Below, in pieces: positions 22,821-34,003 of a stretch of DNA of 64,000 bases (position 1 is its first letter; every line of letters starts with the position of its first letter). Position numbers and translations under genes: made by a program. Location: assembly GCA_902565385.1 (NCBI GenBank), contig CACFEW010000002.1, forward strand, positions 20,240 through 84,239, read 5' to 3'. The notes beneath the pieces were generated by a model that was not told the origin of the DNA, did not search any database, and saw only the letters and a program-made list of their open reading frames with translations. This DNA comes from an uncultured Pelagibacteraceae bacterium. GTDB taxonomy: Bacteria; Pseudomonadota; Alphaproteobacteria; Pelagibacterales; Pelagibacteraceae.

Positions 22821-23715
22821 TTATCATCTTACAGCCTTGATCTTTTTCTCCAATCTGTATCATTGATACACCCAGCTTTAATAAATTAATAGGGGCTTTT
22901 TCTCCTTTTGGATATTTTTGATAGCCTTCTAAATAGGCTGAAGCAGCGTCGGTATATAGTTGTCTTATTCTAAATGTTTCAGCATACCAATATTGTGCGT
23001 TACCTGCCAATTTATGATCAGGATTTGAAATTACAAATTCTCTGAATGCTCTTTCAGCAGTAGGGTAATCTCCAACTTTTAAAAAACTTGTTGCAAATTC
23101 ATATTGCTCAGGCGCCGAGACATTTGGTAGAATTTTTTCTTCTGCTTGAAATGTCTCAGTAACGATTGTGGCAGTCGTATCAACTGATTGTATTTTTTGA
23201 GTCGTATCACTTGTAGAATTATCTTTATAAGATATTGACCCTAAGTCTTGTGGTTGAGATGAGCCTGGTAAAATTTCAGTATCTGATTCAGAGCTTTTTT
23301 TTGAACTTAAATTTATAGTCTCACCATTTGATAGAGCAGTTTCTAAATCTTGAAATCTTAATTGATTATCTGATTGAACTTTTGAAAGTCTATTTGATAA
23401 CTTGTCTAATTTAAAATTTATTTCTTCAAATTTATTTGTGAGTTCTTGAAATTGGTTTTCAATTTCGGATAATTTTAATAAGTGTCTGGTAAGCACATCC
23501 TCAGAGTTGCTATCTATACTTGATGAAGTTGAGTTTGTATTGTTGAATTCACTTGAATTTGAATAAACAGCTTTTTCTAAAGTTTTTAAATCATTTTTAA
23601 TTATCTCAAGTGTTTCATAAATATTATGATTATCAGCAAGAGAGGAATAGCAAACTAAAAAATTTAATAACAAAAAAAGTTTGTATTTAAATAATACTTT
23701 TAAGTATTTCATCAT
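22723..23715 (-). CDS. cpoB: Tol-Pal associated TPR/coiled-coil protein CpoB (YbgF)
   Basis: Signal peptide, coiled coil, then YEFATSFLKVGDYPTAERAFREFVISNPDHKLAGNAQYWYAETFRIR TPR; downstream of pal. Confidence 0.9.
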   Translation of the reverse strand: MMKYLKVLFKYKLFLLLNFLVCYSSLADNHNIYETLEIIKNDLKTLEKAVYSNSSEFNNTNSTSSSIDSNSEDVLTRHLLKLSEIENQFQELTNKFEEINFKLDKLSNRLSKVQSDNQLRFQDLETALSNGETINLSSKKSSESDTEILPGSSQPQDLGSISYKDNSTSDTTQKIQSVDTTATIVTETFQAEEKILPNVSAPEQYEFATSFLKVGDYPTAERAFREFVISNPDHKLAGNAQYWYAETFRIRQLYTDAASAYLEGYQKYPKGEKAPINLLKLGVSMIQIGEKDQGCKMISGVEKQYPDANQSVIQKAKYESQKFECKKKNS

Positions 23716-23740
23716 GTTAGGTTATGTCTAAAATAATGGC

Positions 23741-23780
23741 AAAAAAAAGACCCCTTAAATTGTTAAAATTTAAGAGGTCT
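23741..23780 (-). terminator. Rho-independent terminator downstream of pal
   Basis: Minus strand GACCTCTTAAATT-TTAAC-AATTTAAGGGGTC-TTTTTTTT; 13-bp stem with one U.G pair that would be a mismatch on the plus strand. Confidence 0.85.
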
Positions 23781-23799
23781 TAAATATTAAATTAAGTAT

Positions 23800-24279
23800 T
23801 TAATTTGCTTTTACAGTTACAGATCTTCTATTTTTTGACCAAGCTAATGGGTTAGAACCAGAGTCAACTGGTCTTTCTTTACCATAACTTAAAACTGAAA
23901 TTCTGTCAGAAGATATTCCGTAAGTCATTAAATAATCTTTCGCTGCATTAGCTCTTCTTTCGCCTAATGCTAAATTATATTCTCTTGTTCCTCTTTCGTC
24001 AGCATGTCCTTCTAAAACAATCGTAATTTTAGAATTTTTCCTTAACCATGCAGCTTGCTTCCTAAGAGTTTCTCTAGAAGCTGTAGTTAAGACTGACTCA
24101 TTAGTTGCAAAAAATACTCTATCAGGAACACCTGAAGCTAAGTACTCAACTGTATCTGTTCCAGTGTAAACATCACCTTGCATTTGCCCTGTAGATTTTT
24201 TTGATGTAGCACATGCAGAAAGTGCTAAACATGCAACCACTATTAAAAATCCATTTTTTAGAATTTTGCTTAATTTCAT
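23800..24279 (-). CDS. pal: Peptidoglycan-associated lipoprotein Pal
   Basis: Lipobox LSAC; OmpA-like VLEGHADERGTREYNLALGERRANAAKDYL. Confidence 0.97.
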   Translation of the reverse strand: MKLSKILKNGFLIVVACLALSACATSKKSTGQMQGDVYTGTDTVEYLASGVPDRVFFATNESVLTTASRETLRKQAAWLRKNSKITIVLEGHADERGTREYNLALGERRANAAKDYLMTYGISSDRISVLSYGKERPVDSGSNPLAWSKNRRSVTVKAN

Positions 24280-24365
24280 TATTACTCCTTGATCAATATT
24301 TCTTTAGTCTTAGTTTTTCACAACTAATTAGATCTTTCAAGGCTAAAAATCAAGCGAATTAATTA

Positions 24366-25721
24366 TTAATTACTTAATAAAGATGACCATGATGGGTCTG
24401 ATCCATCAGTTGGAGTAGGAACTTGTCTCTCATTATAGCCTGTTAAATCTATAGACCATAATTTTGCAGAAAAACCCTTTCCTTTAGAATCTGTTTTTGT
24501 CTCCCTATAAAAAATCAGAACTCTCCCATTGGGTGACCAGGATGGAGCTTCTTGATAAAAATTTTCAGTTAATAATCTTTCACCACTTCCATCAGTTCTC
24601 ATTACACCAATATAAAATTTTCCTTTATGTAATTTTGTAAATGCAATTAGATCACCTCTTGGGGACCAAACTGGAGTACCATAAATTCCTTTGCCGAAAG
24701 ATATTCTTTTAACATTACTTCCATCACTCTTCATAACGTAAATTTGTTGATAACCACTTCTGTCGGAGTTGAAAGAAATAAATTTTCCATCTGGAGAGTA
24801 AGAAGGTGATGTATCTATAGATGGATGATTTGTGATTTTTTCTACAATTCTATTTTCTAAATCCATTGTATAAATTTCAGAATTACCATCTTTAGCAAAA
24901 CTCATAATTATTTTTTTTCCATCTGGAGAAAATCTTGGTGCAAAAGTCATACCAGGAAAATCTCCTACAACTTCTTGAGTTCCTGTTTCAATATCTAATA
25001 AATAAACTCTTGGTAAATTTCTAAAGTATGAAAGATAAGTCACCATTTGACTTGTTGGATTAAATCTTGGAGTTAAAACAAGTTCATTTCCTAATGTCAA
25101 AAATTTATTATTAGCACCATCTTGATCCATGATAGCTAATTTTTTTACCCTTTGAGTTTTAGGTCCTTCTTCTGCAACATAAATTATTCTAGTGTCAAAA
25201 TAACCTCTTTCACCAGTTAATCTCTCATATACTTTATCTGTTATTATATGACCAACTCGTCTCCAATTATTTGGAACAGTTGTAAAAGCTAACGCCATCA
25301 TTTCTTTACCTGCAAGCACATCCCACAATCTAAATTCTACTCTTAGTTTTTCATCCACATAACTAACTTTTCCAGTGATTAAAGCCTGAGCTTTAATTAA
25401 GTTCCAATCTTCAAATCTTGGTTTTAAATTTGCAATATCTGGTTCTTGCAAAAAAGCATCTTTATCCAATGGATTAAATAATCCTGATACCTTTAAATTT
25501 TTTTCTACAATTGAAGATATTTCAGAACCGATATTTTTCTTTTTCAGAATATTCTGAAAGTTTTTTCTTGATTCTTCGTCAATAGATAGTGGAGAAACTG
25601 CAATAGGTAATGGGTTTAGATTACCCCTTGTTATATCAACCTCAATTAAACCAAATGACTTAACAGGTATTAAGAATATGATTAAAATAATTAAAATATT
25701 TTTCATTTTTTTATAAATCAT
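24366..25721 (-). CDS. tolB: Tol-Pal system protein TolB
   Basis: WD-like TolB propeller: [52 protein letters not shown]. Confidence 0.97.
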   Translation of the reverse strand: MIYKKMKNILIILIIFLIPVKSFGLIEVDITRGNLNPLPIAVSPLSIDEESRKNFQNILKKKNIGSEISSIVEKNLKVSGLFNPLDKDAFLQEPDIANLKPRFEDWNLIKAQALITGKVSYVDEKLRVEFRLWDVLAGKEMMALAFTTVPNNWRRVGHIITDKVYERLTGERGYFDTRIIYVAEEGPKTQRVKKLAIMDQDGANNKFLTLGNELVLTPRFNPTSQMVTYLSYFRNLPRVYLLDIETGTQEVVGDFPGMTFAPRFSPDGKKIIMSFAKDGNSEIYTMDLENRIVEKITNHPSIDTSPSYSPDGKFISFNSDRSGYQQIYVMKSDGSNVKRISFGKGIYGTPVWSPRGDLIAFTKLHKGKFYIGVMRTDGSGERLLTENFYQEAPSWSPNGRVLIFYRETKTDSKGKGFSAKLWSIDLTGYNERQVPTPTDGSDPSWSSLLSN

Positions 25722-25722
25722 A

Positions 25723-26532
25723 TTAACCTTCTAGCATTTCTCTTGCATCAAAATTTAATTGTAATTCTTTCCATCTTTCATAACCAGTGCTAGGAACTCT
25801 TAAAGGCTGACACAATTTAATAGCTCTTAAAGCACTTTCTGCTAATACTTTATAAAATCCTTGCCCTGGCTTATTCATTCTAGCATGATCTAAAATTTCT
25901 GACTTAATTACTGACCCATCTGGTTTTAATTCAAGTTTTATTCTTACTAGTAAATTTTCATTATATGGTAGTCCAAGTGGAATACTCCAACAACCAAAAA
26001 TTTGTGCTTTTAATGCATCTTCCTCACTTAATGATAGCCCTGTATTCTCAAAATTTTTATTTTGGTCTTGGCTTAAATCTGGATTTTTCTTTAAAGTCTC
26101 TGCTTTGCTCTCTTTAGATTTATCAATCAAAGCAGCAATATTATTTGGATCAAACAGTTCCTCTTTTTCAAATTCTGATACTTGTTTTACCTCATTATCA
26201 ATTTTTTCTGGATTTTGTTTATCTTCTTTAATTTTTTCAACTTTCTTTACTTTGTCCTCTGGCATTGGAACCGCATCCGGCTTGATTTTCTTAACTTTTT
26301 TAGGTGGAGCTTGTTCTGATACTAATTTTTTTTCTTTTTCTTTTACTTTTTCAATTATTTTTTTTGCTTTGGGAGCAAATGGGATATTTGTTTTTTCAGT
26401 TATTTGAATTAATTCTACTGAAACGATTGGAGGAAGATCAATTGGTTTTTTTGCTAAAAAAGGTAGACTCATTGCCGTTAAAAAAATAACAAATAGATGT
26501 AAAACAGATGAAATTACAATACTCCTATTCAC
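25723..26532 (-). CDS. tolA: TolA-like protein (TM, charged linker, C-terminal TonB/TolA-like domain)
   Basis: N-terminal TM, Lys/Glu/Pro-rich linker, position between tolR and tolB. Confidence 0.82.
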   Translation of the reverse strand: MNRSIVISSVLHLFVIFLTAMSLPFLAKKPIDLPPIVSVELIQITEKTNIPFAPKAKKIIEKVKEKEKKLVSEQAPPKKVKKIKPDAVPMPEDKVKKVEKIKEDKQNPEKIDNEVKQVSEFEKEELFDPNNIAALIDKSKESKAETLKKNPDLSQDQNKNFENTGLSLSEEDALKAQIFGCWSIPLGLPYNENLLVRIKLELKPDGSVIKSEILDHARMNKPGQGFYKVLAESALRAIKLCQPLRVPSTGYERWKELQLNFDAREMLEG

Positions 26533-26539
26533 AAAAAAA

Positions 26540-26956
26540 TTACCTTTCTTTGTATGGTTCTGAAATTAAAGCTACTTTTGTAAATCCTGAACCTGAAAGT
26601 AACCCCATAATTTCAAGGACTCTACCGTAATTAATTGTTTTATCCCCTCTTACATAAATTCTTGTATCAGTCCGATTTTTTGAGACTGCTAATACTTTTG
26701 CAATGATTTTTTCATATTCAACTTTTGACTCTTGTATAAAAATTTCACCTTTTGAATTTATTGTCAACGTTAGAGGTTCTTGTTCCTCCGGAAGCGAGTC
26801 TGCTGAACTTTCTGGTAAATCAACCTGAACTCCTACTGTTAATAAAGGTGCAGTTACCATAAAAATAATTAGTAAAACTAACATTACATCTACAAATGGT
26901 GTCACATTTATTTCACTCATTGGTTCTTTTGATGAGCGATTAAACTTGAATGCCAT
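26540..26956 (-). CDS. tolR: Biopolymer transport protein TolR
   Basis: MSEINVTPFVDVMLVLLIIFMVTAPLL. Confidence 0.96.
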   Translation of the reverse strand: MAFKFNRSSKEPMSEINVTPFVDVMLVLLIIFMVTAPLLTVGVQVDLPESSADSLPEEQEPLTLTINSKGEIFIQESKVEYEKIIAKVLAVSKNRTDTRIYVRGDKTINYGRVLEIMGLLSGSGFTKVALISEPYKER

Positions 26957-26957
26957 T

Positions 26958-27632
26958 CTAGATAATAGTTAAAAATCTTTTAGAAAAGTTTTCTAACTTT
27001 TGTGAATACTTCAGAGAGTCATTATTAAATTTATTGTATGCGATTACCGCAGGAATAGCTGCTAATAAACCTAATGCAGTAGCAAAAAGAGCTTCTGCGA
27101 TCCCAGGTGCTACAATTGCTAAACTTGTATTCCTTGAAATTGCAATAGATTGAAAAGAATTCATTATACCCCAAACAGTCCCAAATAATCCTATAAAGGG
27201 TGCTGTTGATCCAACAGTTGCTAAAAAGGTAAATCCCTTTGTAATTTTAGACATTTGTTTTTCTATCCCAGTTTCCAACATTGAAGTCATTCTAGCATTC
27301 AAATCTGTTTTTGATCTTCTTTTAAGAAGATTTTGCATAGCGTCTTTAAAAATAAGTGCCATTGGGTCATTTATATTTCCCGGAAGATTATTGTAAAAAG
27401 ACTCTGCAGATTTTGAATTCCAAAACTTAGTTTCGAATTCTTCTGAACTTTGATTGATTTTTTTAAATAATTTAAATTTTTCAAAGATTACCGCCCATGA
27501 ATAAACTGAACAGGCAATTAGAATAATAATGACTGATTTTACAATTATATCAGCTCTTATAAATAAGTTCATAAGAGAAAAATCAGCACTCGATGCAAGT
27601 CCGACTGCTTGAGATGAAATATCAGCTTCCAT
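26958..27632 (-). CDS. tolQ: Tol-Pal proton channel TolQ
   Basis: FLATVGSTAPFIGLFGTVWGIMNSF, IAEALFATALGLLAAIPAVIAYN. Confidence 0.96.
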   Translation of the reverse strand: MEADISSQAVGLASSADFSLMNLFIRADIIVKSVIIILIACSVYSWAVIFEKFKLFKKINQSSEEFETKFWNSKSAESFYNNLPGNINDPMALIFKDAMQNLLKRRSKTDLNARMTSMLETGIEKQMSKITKGFTFLATVGSTAPFIGLFGTVWGIMNSFQSIAISRNTSLAIVAPGIAEALFATALGLLAAIPAVIAYNKFNNDSLKYSQKLENFSKRFLTII

Positions 27633-27684
27633 AAGGTCTTCTCACACTTAAATGTGTCATGAATTTGACTTTAAAAGTCTAGGA

Positions 27685-28176
27685 TTAATCATCTTTTTGG
27701 TGAGTTTCATGGTAAAAACTCGCAATTAGAATAGCATCAGCTTTGTTAGAGTCTTTTTTTTTTGAAAGTTGTGTTGAGAAATAAGGAAATATTTCGATTG
27801 CTCTTGTTCTACTAGCATCTTTTTGAGAATTAATTAAATTAAAATATTTTTTCCATTTAGCTGGACGAACAAAAAACATTGGTAATTGCATCGCAGAACA
27901 TATCCCTTTTAAAATCCCAAAAGACTGACCAAAATTAAACATACTAGTTACGCCTTGTCCTGGCATTGCAGAAACTTGTTCTATCACAACTCTAATTTCA
28001 TCCTCATTTTTATTAATTCTTTTTAAAAATTCGTTATAAATTTGGGCACCGTTAACTTGTTTTTTATTTTTTTTACCCTCTGTCATGACTGGCATTTCAA
28101 TTACTTCAAGAATTCTTCCATCTTTAAAAAAACAAATTGAGCCAGAAATACCCGGATCTATACCAATTATAAGCAT
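27685..28176 (-). CDS. ruvC: RuvC-like Holliday junction resolvase, phage-type subfamily
   Basis: GIDPGISGSICFF, VVIEQVSAMPGQGVTSMFNFGQSFGILKG, KKDSNKADAILIA (RNase H-fold acidic residues). Confidence 0.8.
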   Translation of the reverse strand: MLIIGIDPGISGSICFFKDGRILEVIEMPVMTEGKKNKKQVNGAQIYNEFLKRINKNEDEIRVVIEQVSAMPGQGVTSMFNFGQSFGILKGICSAMQLPMFFVRPAKWKKYFNLINSQKDASRTRAIEIFPYFSTQLSKKKDSNKADAILIASFYHETHQKDD

Positions 28177-28185
28177 ATTTTATAT

Positions 28186-28908
28186 TTAATTTAAAAATTT
28201 AACATTTGAATAAATATTTTGTACATCATCATCCTCCTCTAATGTCTCAAAAAAATTAATCAATTCCCCTTTTTTTTCGTCTGAAATTTCAACTGCATTT
28301 AAAGGTACCCACTCTATACCTGTCGAAATAAAATTACTTATTTTTTTCTCTAACTCTTTTTTAACAATATAAATATCATTTATTGAACATTGTATCTCAT
28401 GAAATTCATTATCTGACTTGCACTCATTTGCGCCAGCATCAACAGCAAGTTCTAATATATCCTCATCTGAAATTTCATTTTTGTCGATTTTAATTACACC
28501 CAACTGATCAAAATTATGTGATGCTGAGCCTTGAGTCCCGAGGCTTCCCCCTGATTTTTGAAAAATAGTTCTTATATTTGAAGCAGTTCTATTTTTATTA
28601 TCGGTCAGAGTTTCAACTATGACAGCAACTTTTTCAGGTCCAAAGCCTTCATATCTTAAGTTTTCAAAATTTGACTGATTAGATATTGAGGACTTATCAA
28701 TGGCTCTTGCTATGTTATCTTTGGGCATATTTGCTGACCTTGCAGCTTGCACAGCAGAACGTAACCTTGGATTCATCGCTGGATCTTTATCTCCAAGCTT
28801 GGCCGCAACAGTAATCTCTTTGGATAGCTTTGAAAAAATTTTTGATCTTTCTTTATCGGCTTTACCTTTTTTATGTTTTATACCTGCCCAATGAGAATGT
28901 CCTGCCAT
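28186..28908 (-). CDS. yebC: YebC/PmpR family protein
   Basis: MAGHSHWAGIKHKKGKADKERSKIFSKLSKEI. Confidence 0.97.
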   Translation of the reverse strand: MAGHSHWAGIKHKKGKADKERSKIFSKLSKEITVAAKLGDKDPAMNPRLRSAVQAARSANMPKDNIARAIDKSSISNQSNFENLRYEGFGPEKVAVIVETLTDNKNRTASNIRTIFQKSGGSLGTQGSASHNFDQLGVIKIDKNEISDEDILELAVDAGANECKSDNEFHEIQCSINDIYIVKKELEKKISNFISTGIEWVPLNAVEISDEKKGELINFFETLEEDDDVQNIYSNVKFLN

Positions 28909-28915
28909 AAAAAAA

Positions 28916-29719
28916 TTAAGTATTTTTTAAAAGACCTCCGAATATATAACTTTCTACACTATCTGCTAAGCCTGTTTCTAAATTACAATTTACTATTACT
29001 CCACTTAAAGAAGCTTCTCCCTCAGCTGGAAAATGTTTAATAGAATCTTTTTTCAAAAATCTATTTAGAGAATTATCTTTATTCATACCTATAACTGAGT
29101 CATAATCTCCACACATACCTGCATCTGTTTGATAAGCAGTACCATTTTTTAAAACTCTTGCATCATTAGTAGGAATATGTGTGTGAGTTCCAATAACAAG
29201 TGTTGCTTTTCCGTCAAAATAATGGCCAATAGCATTTTTTTCACTTGTTATTTCTCCATGAAAATCAACGATTAGAAAATCATAATCTTTTTTCAAATCA
29301 TATTTTTCTAAAAATTCTTTTGATATTTTAAAAACATCATCACACTTCTTCATAAAAATATTTCCCATTAAATTTAAGACTCCTACCTTATAATTTTTTT
29401 TTGATTTATAAATCTCAAATCCTCTACCAGGGGCGGGTTCAAATAAATTTTTGGGTCTTAATAATCTATTCTCCTTATCAATAAAATTCATTATATCTTT
29501 TTGATCCCAAACATGGTTTCCAGTTGTAATAACATCAACTCCATTTTCAAAGAAATCTTTGCAAATCTCTTTTGTCAAACCAACGCCTGTATCATCAGCA
29601 TTTTCAGCATTTATAATTACAAAATCGATATTATTTTTTTTAATCTGTCCTGATAAATCTTTAGTTATCTTTCTACATCCTGATAATCCAACAACATCAC
29701 CTAAAAATAAAATTTTCAT
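28916..29719 (-). CDS. ymdB: YmdB-family metallophosphoesterase
   Basis: MKILFLGDVVGLSGC, NAENADDTGVGLT, TTGNHVWDQKD, GTHTHIPTND. Confidence 0.9.
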   Translation of the reverse strand: MKILFLGDVVGLSGCRKITKDLSGQIKKNNIDFVIINAENADDTGVGLTKEICKDFFENGVDVITTGNHVWDQKDIMNFIDKENRLLRPKNLFEPAPGRGFEIYKSKKNYKVGVLNLMGNIFMKKCDDVFKISKEFLEKYDLKKDYDFLIVDFHGEITSEKNAIGHYFDGKATLVIGTHTHIPTNDARVLKNGTAYQTDAGMCGDYDSVIGMNKDNSLNRFLKKDSIKHFPAEGEASLSGVIVNCNLETGLADSVESYIFGGLLKNT

Positions 29720-29725
29720 AAAAAA

Positions 29726-30259
29726 TTATTTGTTTGTTATAATAAAATCTAAACTAATATCATATTTATTAGTTGGTATTTTTTTTACTTTTTGAAAAGA
29801 GTAAGCAAATCCAATAGTAAAAACTTTCTTTTTTTTTTTGATTTTATTTATATACCTGTCGTAAAACCCCCCACCGTAACCAATCCTGTTGAGATTTTTA
29901 TCGAACGCCACAAGGGGCACTAACAATACATCTGGATGTTTTACCATTTTTGAAATTGGTTCTGGTATTCCAAATTTATTTATAGCTAAAGGATCATTTA
30001 TTGACCATTGATAGAAGTTCATTTGTGAATTTTTCTTTATTTTTGGTAATGTTATAATAAATTTTTTCTTTTCAAATTTTTCTAAGATTTGTAAAATATC
30101 TACTTCATAATTGTATGGGTAATAGCCACCAATTATTTTACCTGAGATCTTTTTTCTTTTTAAAATATTCAAAATTAAATCAAAATCAAAAATAAATTTT
30201 TTAATTTTTTTTTGTTTTCTTATCCTAAGAATTTTTTTTCTAATTTGAGATTTATTCAC
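29726..30259 (-). CDS. 5-formyltetrahydrofolate cyclo-ligase
   Basis: DVLLVPLVAFDKNLNRIGYGGGFYDRYI; adjacent to zapA. Confidence 0.92.
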   Translation of the reverse strand: MNKSQIRKKILRIRKQKKIKKFIFDFDLILNILKRKKISGKIIGGYYPYNYEVDILQILEKFEKKKFIITLPKIKKNSQMNFYQWSINDPLAINKFGIPEPISKMVKHPDVLLVPLVAFDKNLNRIGYGGGFYDRYINKIKKKKKVFTIGFAYSFQKVKKIPTNKYDISLDFIITNK

Positions 30260-30268
30260 GAAATTTTA

Positions 30269-30712
30269 TTAAGATGTTTTATCTATATTTGCTTTTTCAA
30301 CAAAATTTGAAATCTCATCAGCAGCTGAATCGATTAACTTTTCATAATGTTTCTGGTTTTGTTCAATTTCATCTTTTAATTCTAAGTGATTTTTACTCAA
30401 ATTTTTTATTTCTTCCTCTTTTCTGTCTTTGTATTCGTAAACTAATGATTTTAACTCTTTAAATTTATTTGAAAGTTCTCTTAATTCTATCTTTTTCTGC
30501 TCAACTTTTTTTTTGGTTTCGTAGTATTCATCCATTACTTTTACAGCAGTAATCAATAAAAGTTTATTTTCACCAATATTTCCTAAATCATTTTTTAAAT
30601 CGTTAAACTTTTGATTGATTTGTATTAATAATTCTTCAAGCTGTTCCTCTTGTCCATCGTCACATGATAATAAAAACTCTTTGCCATTAAATTTTATAGT
30701 TACGTTTGCCAT
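30269..30712 (-). CDS. zapA: Cell division protein ZapA-like
   Basis: MANVTIKFNGKEFLLSCDDGQEEQLEELLIQINQKF; next to fthC. Confidence 0.85.
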   Translation of the reverse strand: MANVTIKFNGKEFLLSCDDGQEEQLEELLIQINQKFNDLKNDLGNIGENKLLLITAVKVMDEYYETKKKVEQKKIELRELSNKFKELKSLVYEYKDRKEEEIKNLSKNHLELKDEIEQNQKHYEKLIDSAADEISNFVEKANIDKTS

Positions 30713-31023
30713 TTATCGATTTCATCCATTAAAGTATTAGTTTCTTGATTTAATTCATCTATTTTCTCTGAAAATTCTAATCTTTTTTTTTCCTCAATTT
30801 TTTCTCTATTTTGCAATTCTTCCAATTTTCTAGATAAATTATCATGCTCATCCACTAAAGTTTTGTATTTTTCCTCTATTTCAGATTTTTCAATTTCTAA
30901 TTGATTTTTTTGTTCTCCAAGAATTTCGATATTTTTTTTTGTATCTGGATTTTCTAAGTTTAAATTTTTTAGTTTCGTTAATGCTAAATTTAGCTTTTTT
31001 TCTTTTTCAAGAATAGAATTCAT
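30700..31023 (-). CDS. Coiled-coil protein upstream of zapA
   Basis: Heptad-rich Glu/Lys/Leu sequence; overlaps zapA start. Confidence 0.75.
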   Translation of the reverse strand: MNSILEKEKKLNLALTKLKNLNLENPDTKKNIEILGEQKNQLEIEKSEIEEKYKTLVDEHDNLSRKLEELQNREKIEEKKRLEFSEKIDELNQETNTLMDEIDKWQT

Positions 31024-31076
31024 ATATATATGTTTATATTATTAAATAGAATCTTCTAAGTCTAGACAGGATAAAT

Positions 31077-33008
31077 TTGACTAAATTTTATAAAGAATTA
31101 GCTAATTGTATTAGATTTCTCTCAATTGATGCTGTTCAAAAAGCGAACTCAGGTCACCCTGGAATGCCGATGGGAATGGCAGATGTTGCTACAGTACTTT
31201 TTAAAGATTTTTTAAAATTTAATCCAAAAGATCCTAGCTGGATTAATAGAGATAGATTTGTTCTTTCTGCTGGGCATGGATCAATGTTACTTTACTCTCT
31301 TCTTTATTTAACTGGTTACAAAAGTGTTTCTTTAAATGATATTAAAAATTTTAGACAATTAGAATCCATATGCGCTGGACATCCTGAATATCACCCAAAT
31401 ACTGGTATTGAAACAACTACAGGTCCATTGGGACAAGGAATTTCAAATGCAGTTGGGTTTGCAATATCAGAAGAAATTTTAAAAAAACAATTAGGGAAAA
31501 AAAAGATCAATCATAAAACTTATGTTCTCGCTGGAGACGGATGCTTAATGGAAGGTATTAGTCACGAGTCACTGAGCTTAGCTGGACATCTAAAATTAAA
31601 GAATCTTATTTTATTATTTGATAATAATTCTATATCAATCGATGGTCCTACTAACTTAGCTGTTTCAGATGATCACGAAAAAAGATTTAAGAGCTACGGG
31701 TGGGACTTCTTAAAAATTAATGGTCATGATTTCAAAGAAATATCTAAAGCTTTAAAAAAAGCACAGAAATCAAAAAAACCTATTGCCATTTCATGTAAAA
31801 CTACAATCGGTTATGGATCTCCAAACAAAGGTGGTAGGGCTTCATCTCATGGAAGTCCATTGGGTGAAGAGGAAATAAAACTTGTAAGAAAAAAACTAAA
31901 ATGGAAATATGAGCCTTTCAAGATTCCAGCTGAGTTGTTAAGTGAATGGAGAAAAATAGGGAAAAAAACCTCACAAAAATCTCGGAAAAATAAAATAAAT
32001 TTTTCAAATTTTAAAAGTTTTAATTCATTTAAAAAATCAATTGAAAAAGAAAAAATTAAATATTTTAAAAATCTCCAACCTATTGCTACAAGAAAATCAT
32101 CTGAAATATTTTTAAACGTTATAGCAAAGTTTCCTTACTTAATTGGTGGCTCAGCTGATTTAGCTGGATCAAATAATACTAAAACCAAAGATCATAAAAT
32201 AATCAAACCAGATAATTTTGCGGGAAATTATATTCATTATGGAGTTAGAGAGCACGCAATGTGTGGAATTATGAATGGTATAGCCTTACATAGTGGCCTA
32301 ATTCCTTATGGTGGAACGTTTCTAATATTTAGTGACTATTGTAAACCATCTATCAGATTAGCTGCAATGATGAAACAAAGAGTCATTTATGTATTTACGC
32401 ATGATTCTATTGGCTTAGGAGAGGATGGCCCAACTCATCAGCCAATTGAACAATTAACAAGTTTAAGATCTATTCCAAATTTAAACGTTTTTAGACCCTC
32501 GGATACCATTGAAACTTTTGAGTGTTGGCAATTAGCTCTTGAAAGTAAAAATACTCCAAGTGTAATTTCACTAACCAGACAAGGTGTCAATCCTATTAGA
32601 CTTGAAAATTCTCTTGAAAATAAATCGTCTTTGGGTGCTTATGAAGTTTTGAGAACTGGTGATAATATAAGTGTAACAATTTTAGCAACTGGGTCTGAAA
32701 CAAGTTTAGCAAATGATGTGGGTCATAAATTAGCCACAGATGGTATTTATTCCAAAATTATATCAATGCCTTGTCAAAAAATTTTTGATCATCAAAAAAA
32801 AGAATACAAAAAAAAAATATTAGGTGAAACTGAACTAGTTGTATCAATAGAAGCCTCTGAAACAAATTATTGGAAAAAATATACTGGTGCAAATGGTTTA
32901 AATTTTGGAATTAACGACTTTGGAAAAAGTGCACCTTATAAAAAAATTTATGACCACTTTGAGTTAAATACTGAAAGTATTGTAAAAAAAATTAAAGAAA
33001 AATTATGA
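31077..33008 (+). CDS. tkt: Transketolase (TTG start)
   Basis: [34 protein letters not shown]. Confidence 0.97.
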   Translation: MTKFYKELANCIRFLSIDAVQKANSGHPGMPMGMADVATVLFKDFLKFNPKDPSWINRDRFVLSAGHGSMLLYSLLYLTGYKSVSLNDIKNFRQLESICAGHPEYHPNTGIETTTGPLGQGISNAVGFAISEEILKKQLGKKKINHKTYVLAGDGCLMEGISHESLSLAGHLKLKNLILLFDNNSISIDGPTNLAVSDDHEKRFKSYGWDFLKINGHDFKEISKALKKAQKSKKPIAISCKTTIGYGSPNKGGRASSHGSPLGEEEIKLVRKKLKWKYEPFKIPAELLSEWRKIGKKTSQKSRKNKINFSNFKSFNSFKKSIEKEKIKYFKNLQPIATRKSSEIFLNVIAKFPYLIGGSADLAGSNNTKTKDHKIIKPDNFAGNYIHYGVREHAMCGIMNGIALHSGLIPYGGTFLIFSDYCKPSIRLAAMMKQRVIYVFTHDSIGLGEDGPTHQPIEQLTSLRSIPNLNVFRPSDTIETFECWQLALESKNTPSVISLTRQGVNPIRLENSLENKSSLGAYEVLRTGDNISVTILATGSETSLANDVGHKLATDGIYSKIISMPCQKIFDHQKKEYKKKILGETELVVSIEASETNYWKKYTGANGLNFGINDFGKSAPYKKIYDHFELNTESIVKKIKEKL

Positions 33009-34003
33009 AAATTAAAATTGGTATCAATGGAATGGGAAGAATAGGGAGAATGATTCTTCGCTCTATTTATGAAGGGAACAAAAAAATAGAGATTATGCAT
33101 ATTAATAATAGAACAAATTCTGAGACTTGCTCAACTCTTTTAAAATATGACTCAATCCATGGAAAATTTAAGGCTGATATAAGCTATAATGAAAATAATC
33201 TTATTGTGAATAAAAACAATATTTCTTTTGGTCAAGAAACTGATTTAAATAAAATTGATTGGAAGAAATATGGTGTTGATTATGTTTTTGAATGTACTGG
33301 AAAATTTAATTCTAAAGATAAATTGCAACCACATCTTATTAATGGGGCAAAAAAAGTAATTGTTTCAGCTCCGTGTAAAAATGCAGATAAAACTATTGTC
33401 TTTGGAGTAAATGAATCTGACCTACATAAAAAAGATGAAATTATTTCTGCCGCTTCTTGCACAACAAATTGTCTGGCACCAGTAGCTCATGTTTTAAATG
33501 AAAATTTTGGAATTGAGAAAGCTTTTATGACAACCATACATGCATTTACAAGTGATCAAAGAATTTTAGATAATTCACATAAAGATCCTAGGAGAGCTAG
33601 ATCTGCTAGTCAATCAATCGTCCCCACTTCGACTGGTGCATCTAAAGCCATAGGTGAAATAATTCCGTCTCTTAAAGGTAAACTAGAGGGTGTCGCAATG
33701 AGAGTACCAACCCCGAATGTTTCATTAATTGAACTTGTCTTTTGTACAAAAAAAGATGTGAGCATAGAAAAAATTAATTCAGCATTTGAGGATTTTAATA
33801 AAAAAAGTAAAGTTATTGAAGTCACCAAAGAAAAACTTGTTTCTATTGATTTTAATCATAATCCTGCCTCATCAATTATTGACGCAAGTTTAACAAATGT
33901 GGTTGGTAAAAATATGGGAAAAATTTCAGCATGGTATGATAATGAATGGGGTTTTTCAAATAGGATGTGTGATATAGCTGAATACCTTCATAAGATCTCT
34001 TAA
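33005..34003 (+). CDS. gap: Glyceraldehyde-3-phosphate dehydrogenase
   Basis: [39 protein letters not shown]. Confidence 0.98.
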   Translation: MKIKIGINGMGRIGRMILRSIYEGNKKIEIMHINNRTNSETCSTLLKYDSIHGKFKADISYNENNLIVNKNNISFGQETDLNKIDWKKYGVDYVFECTGKFNSKDKLQPHLINGAKKVIVSAPCKNADKTIVFGVNESDLHKKDEIISAASCTTNCLAPVAHVLNENFGIEKAFMTTIHAFTSDQRILDNSHKDPRRARSASQSIVPTSTGASKAIGEIIPSLKGKLEGVAMRVPTPNVSLIELVFCTKKDVSIEKINSAFEDFNKKSKVIEVTKEKLVSIDFNHNPASSIIDASLTNVVGKNMGKISAWYDNEWGFSNRMCDIAEYLHKIS

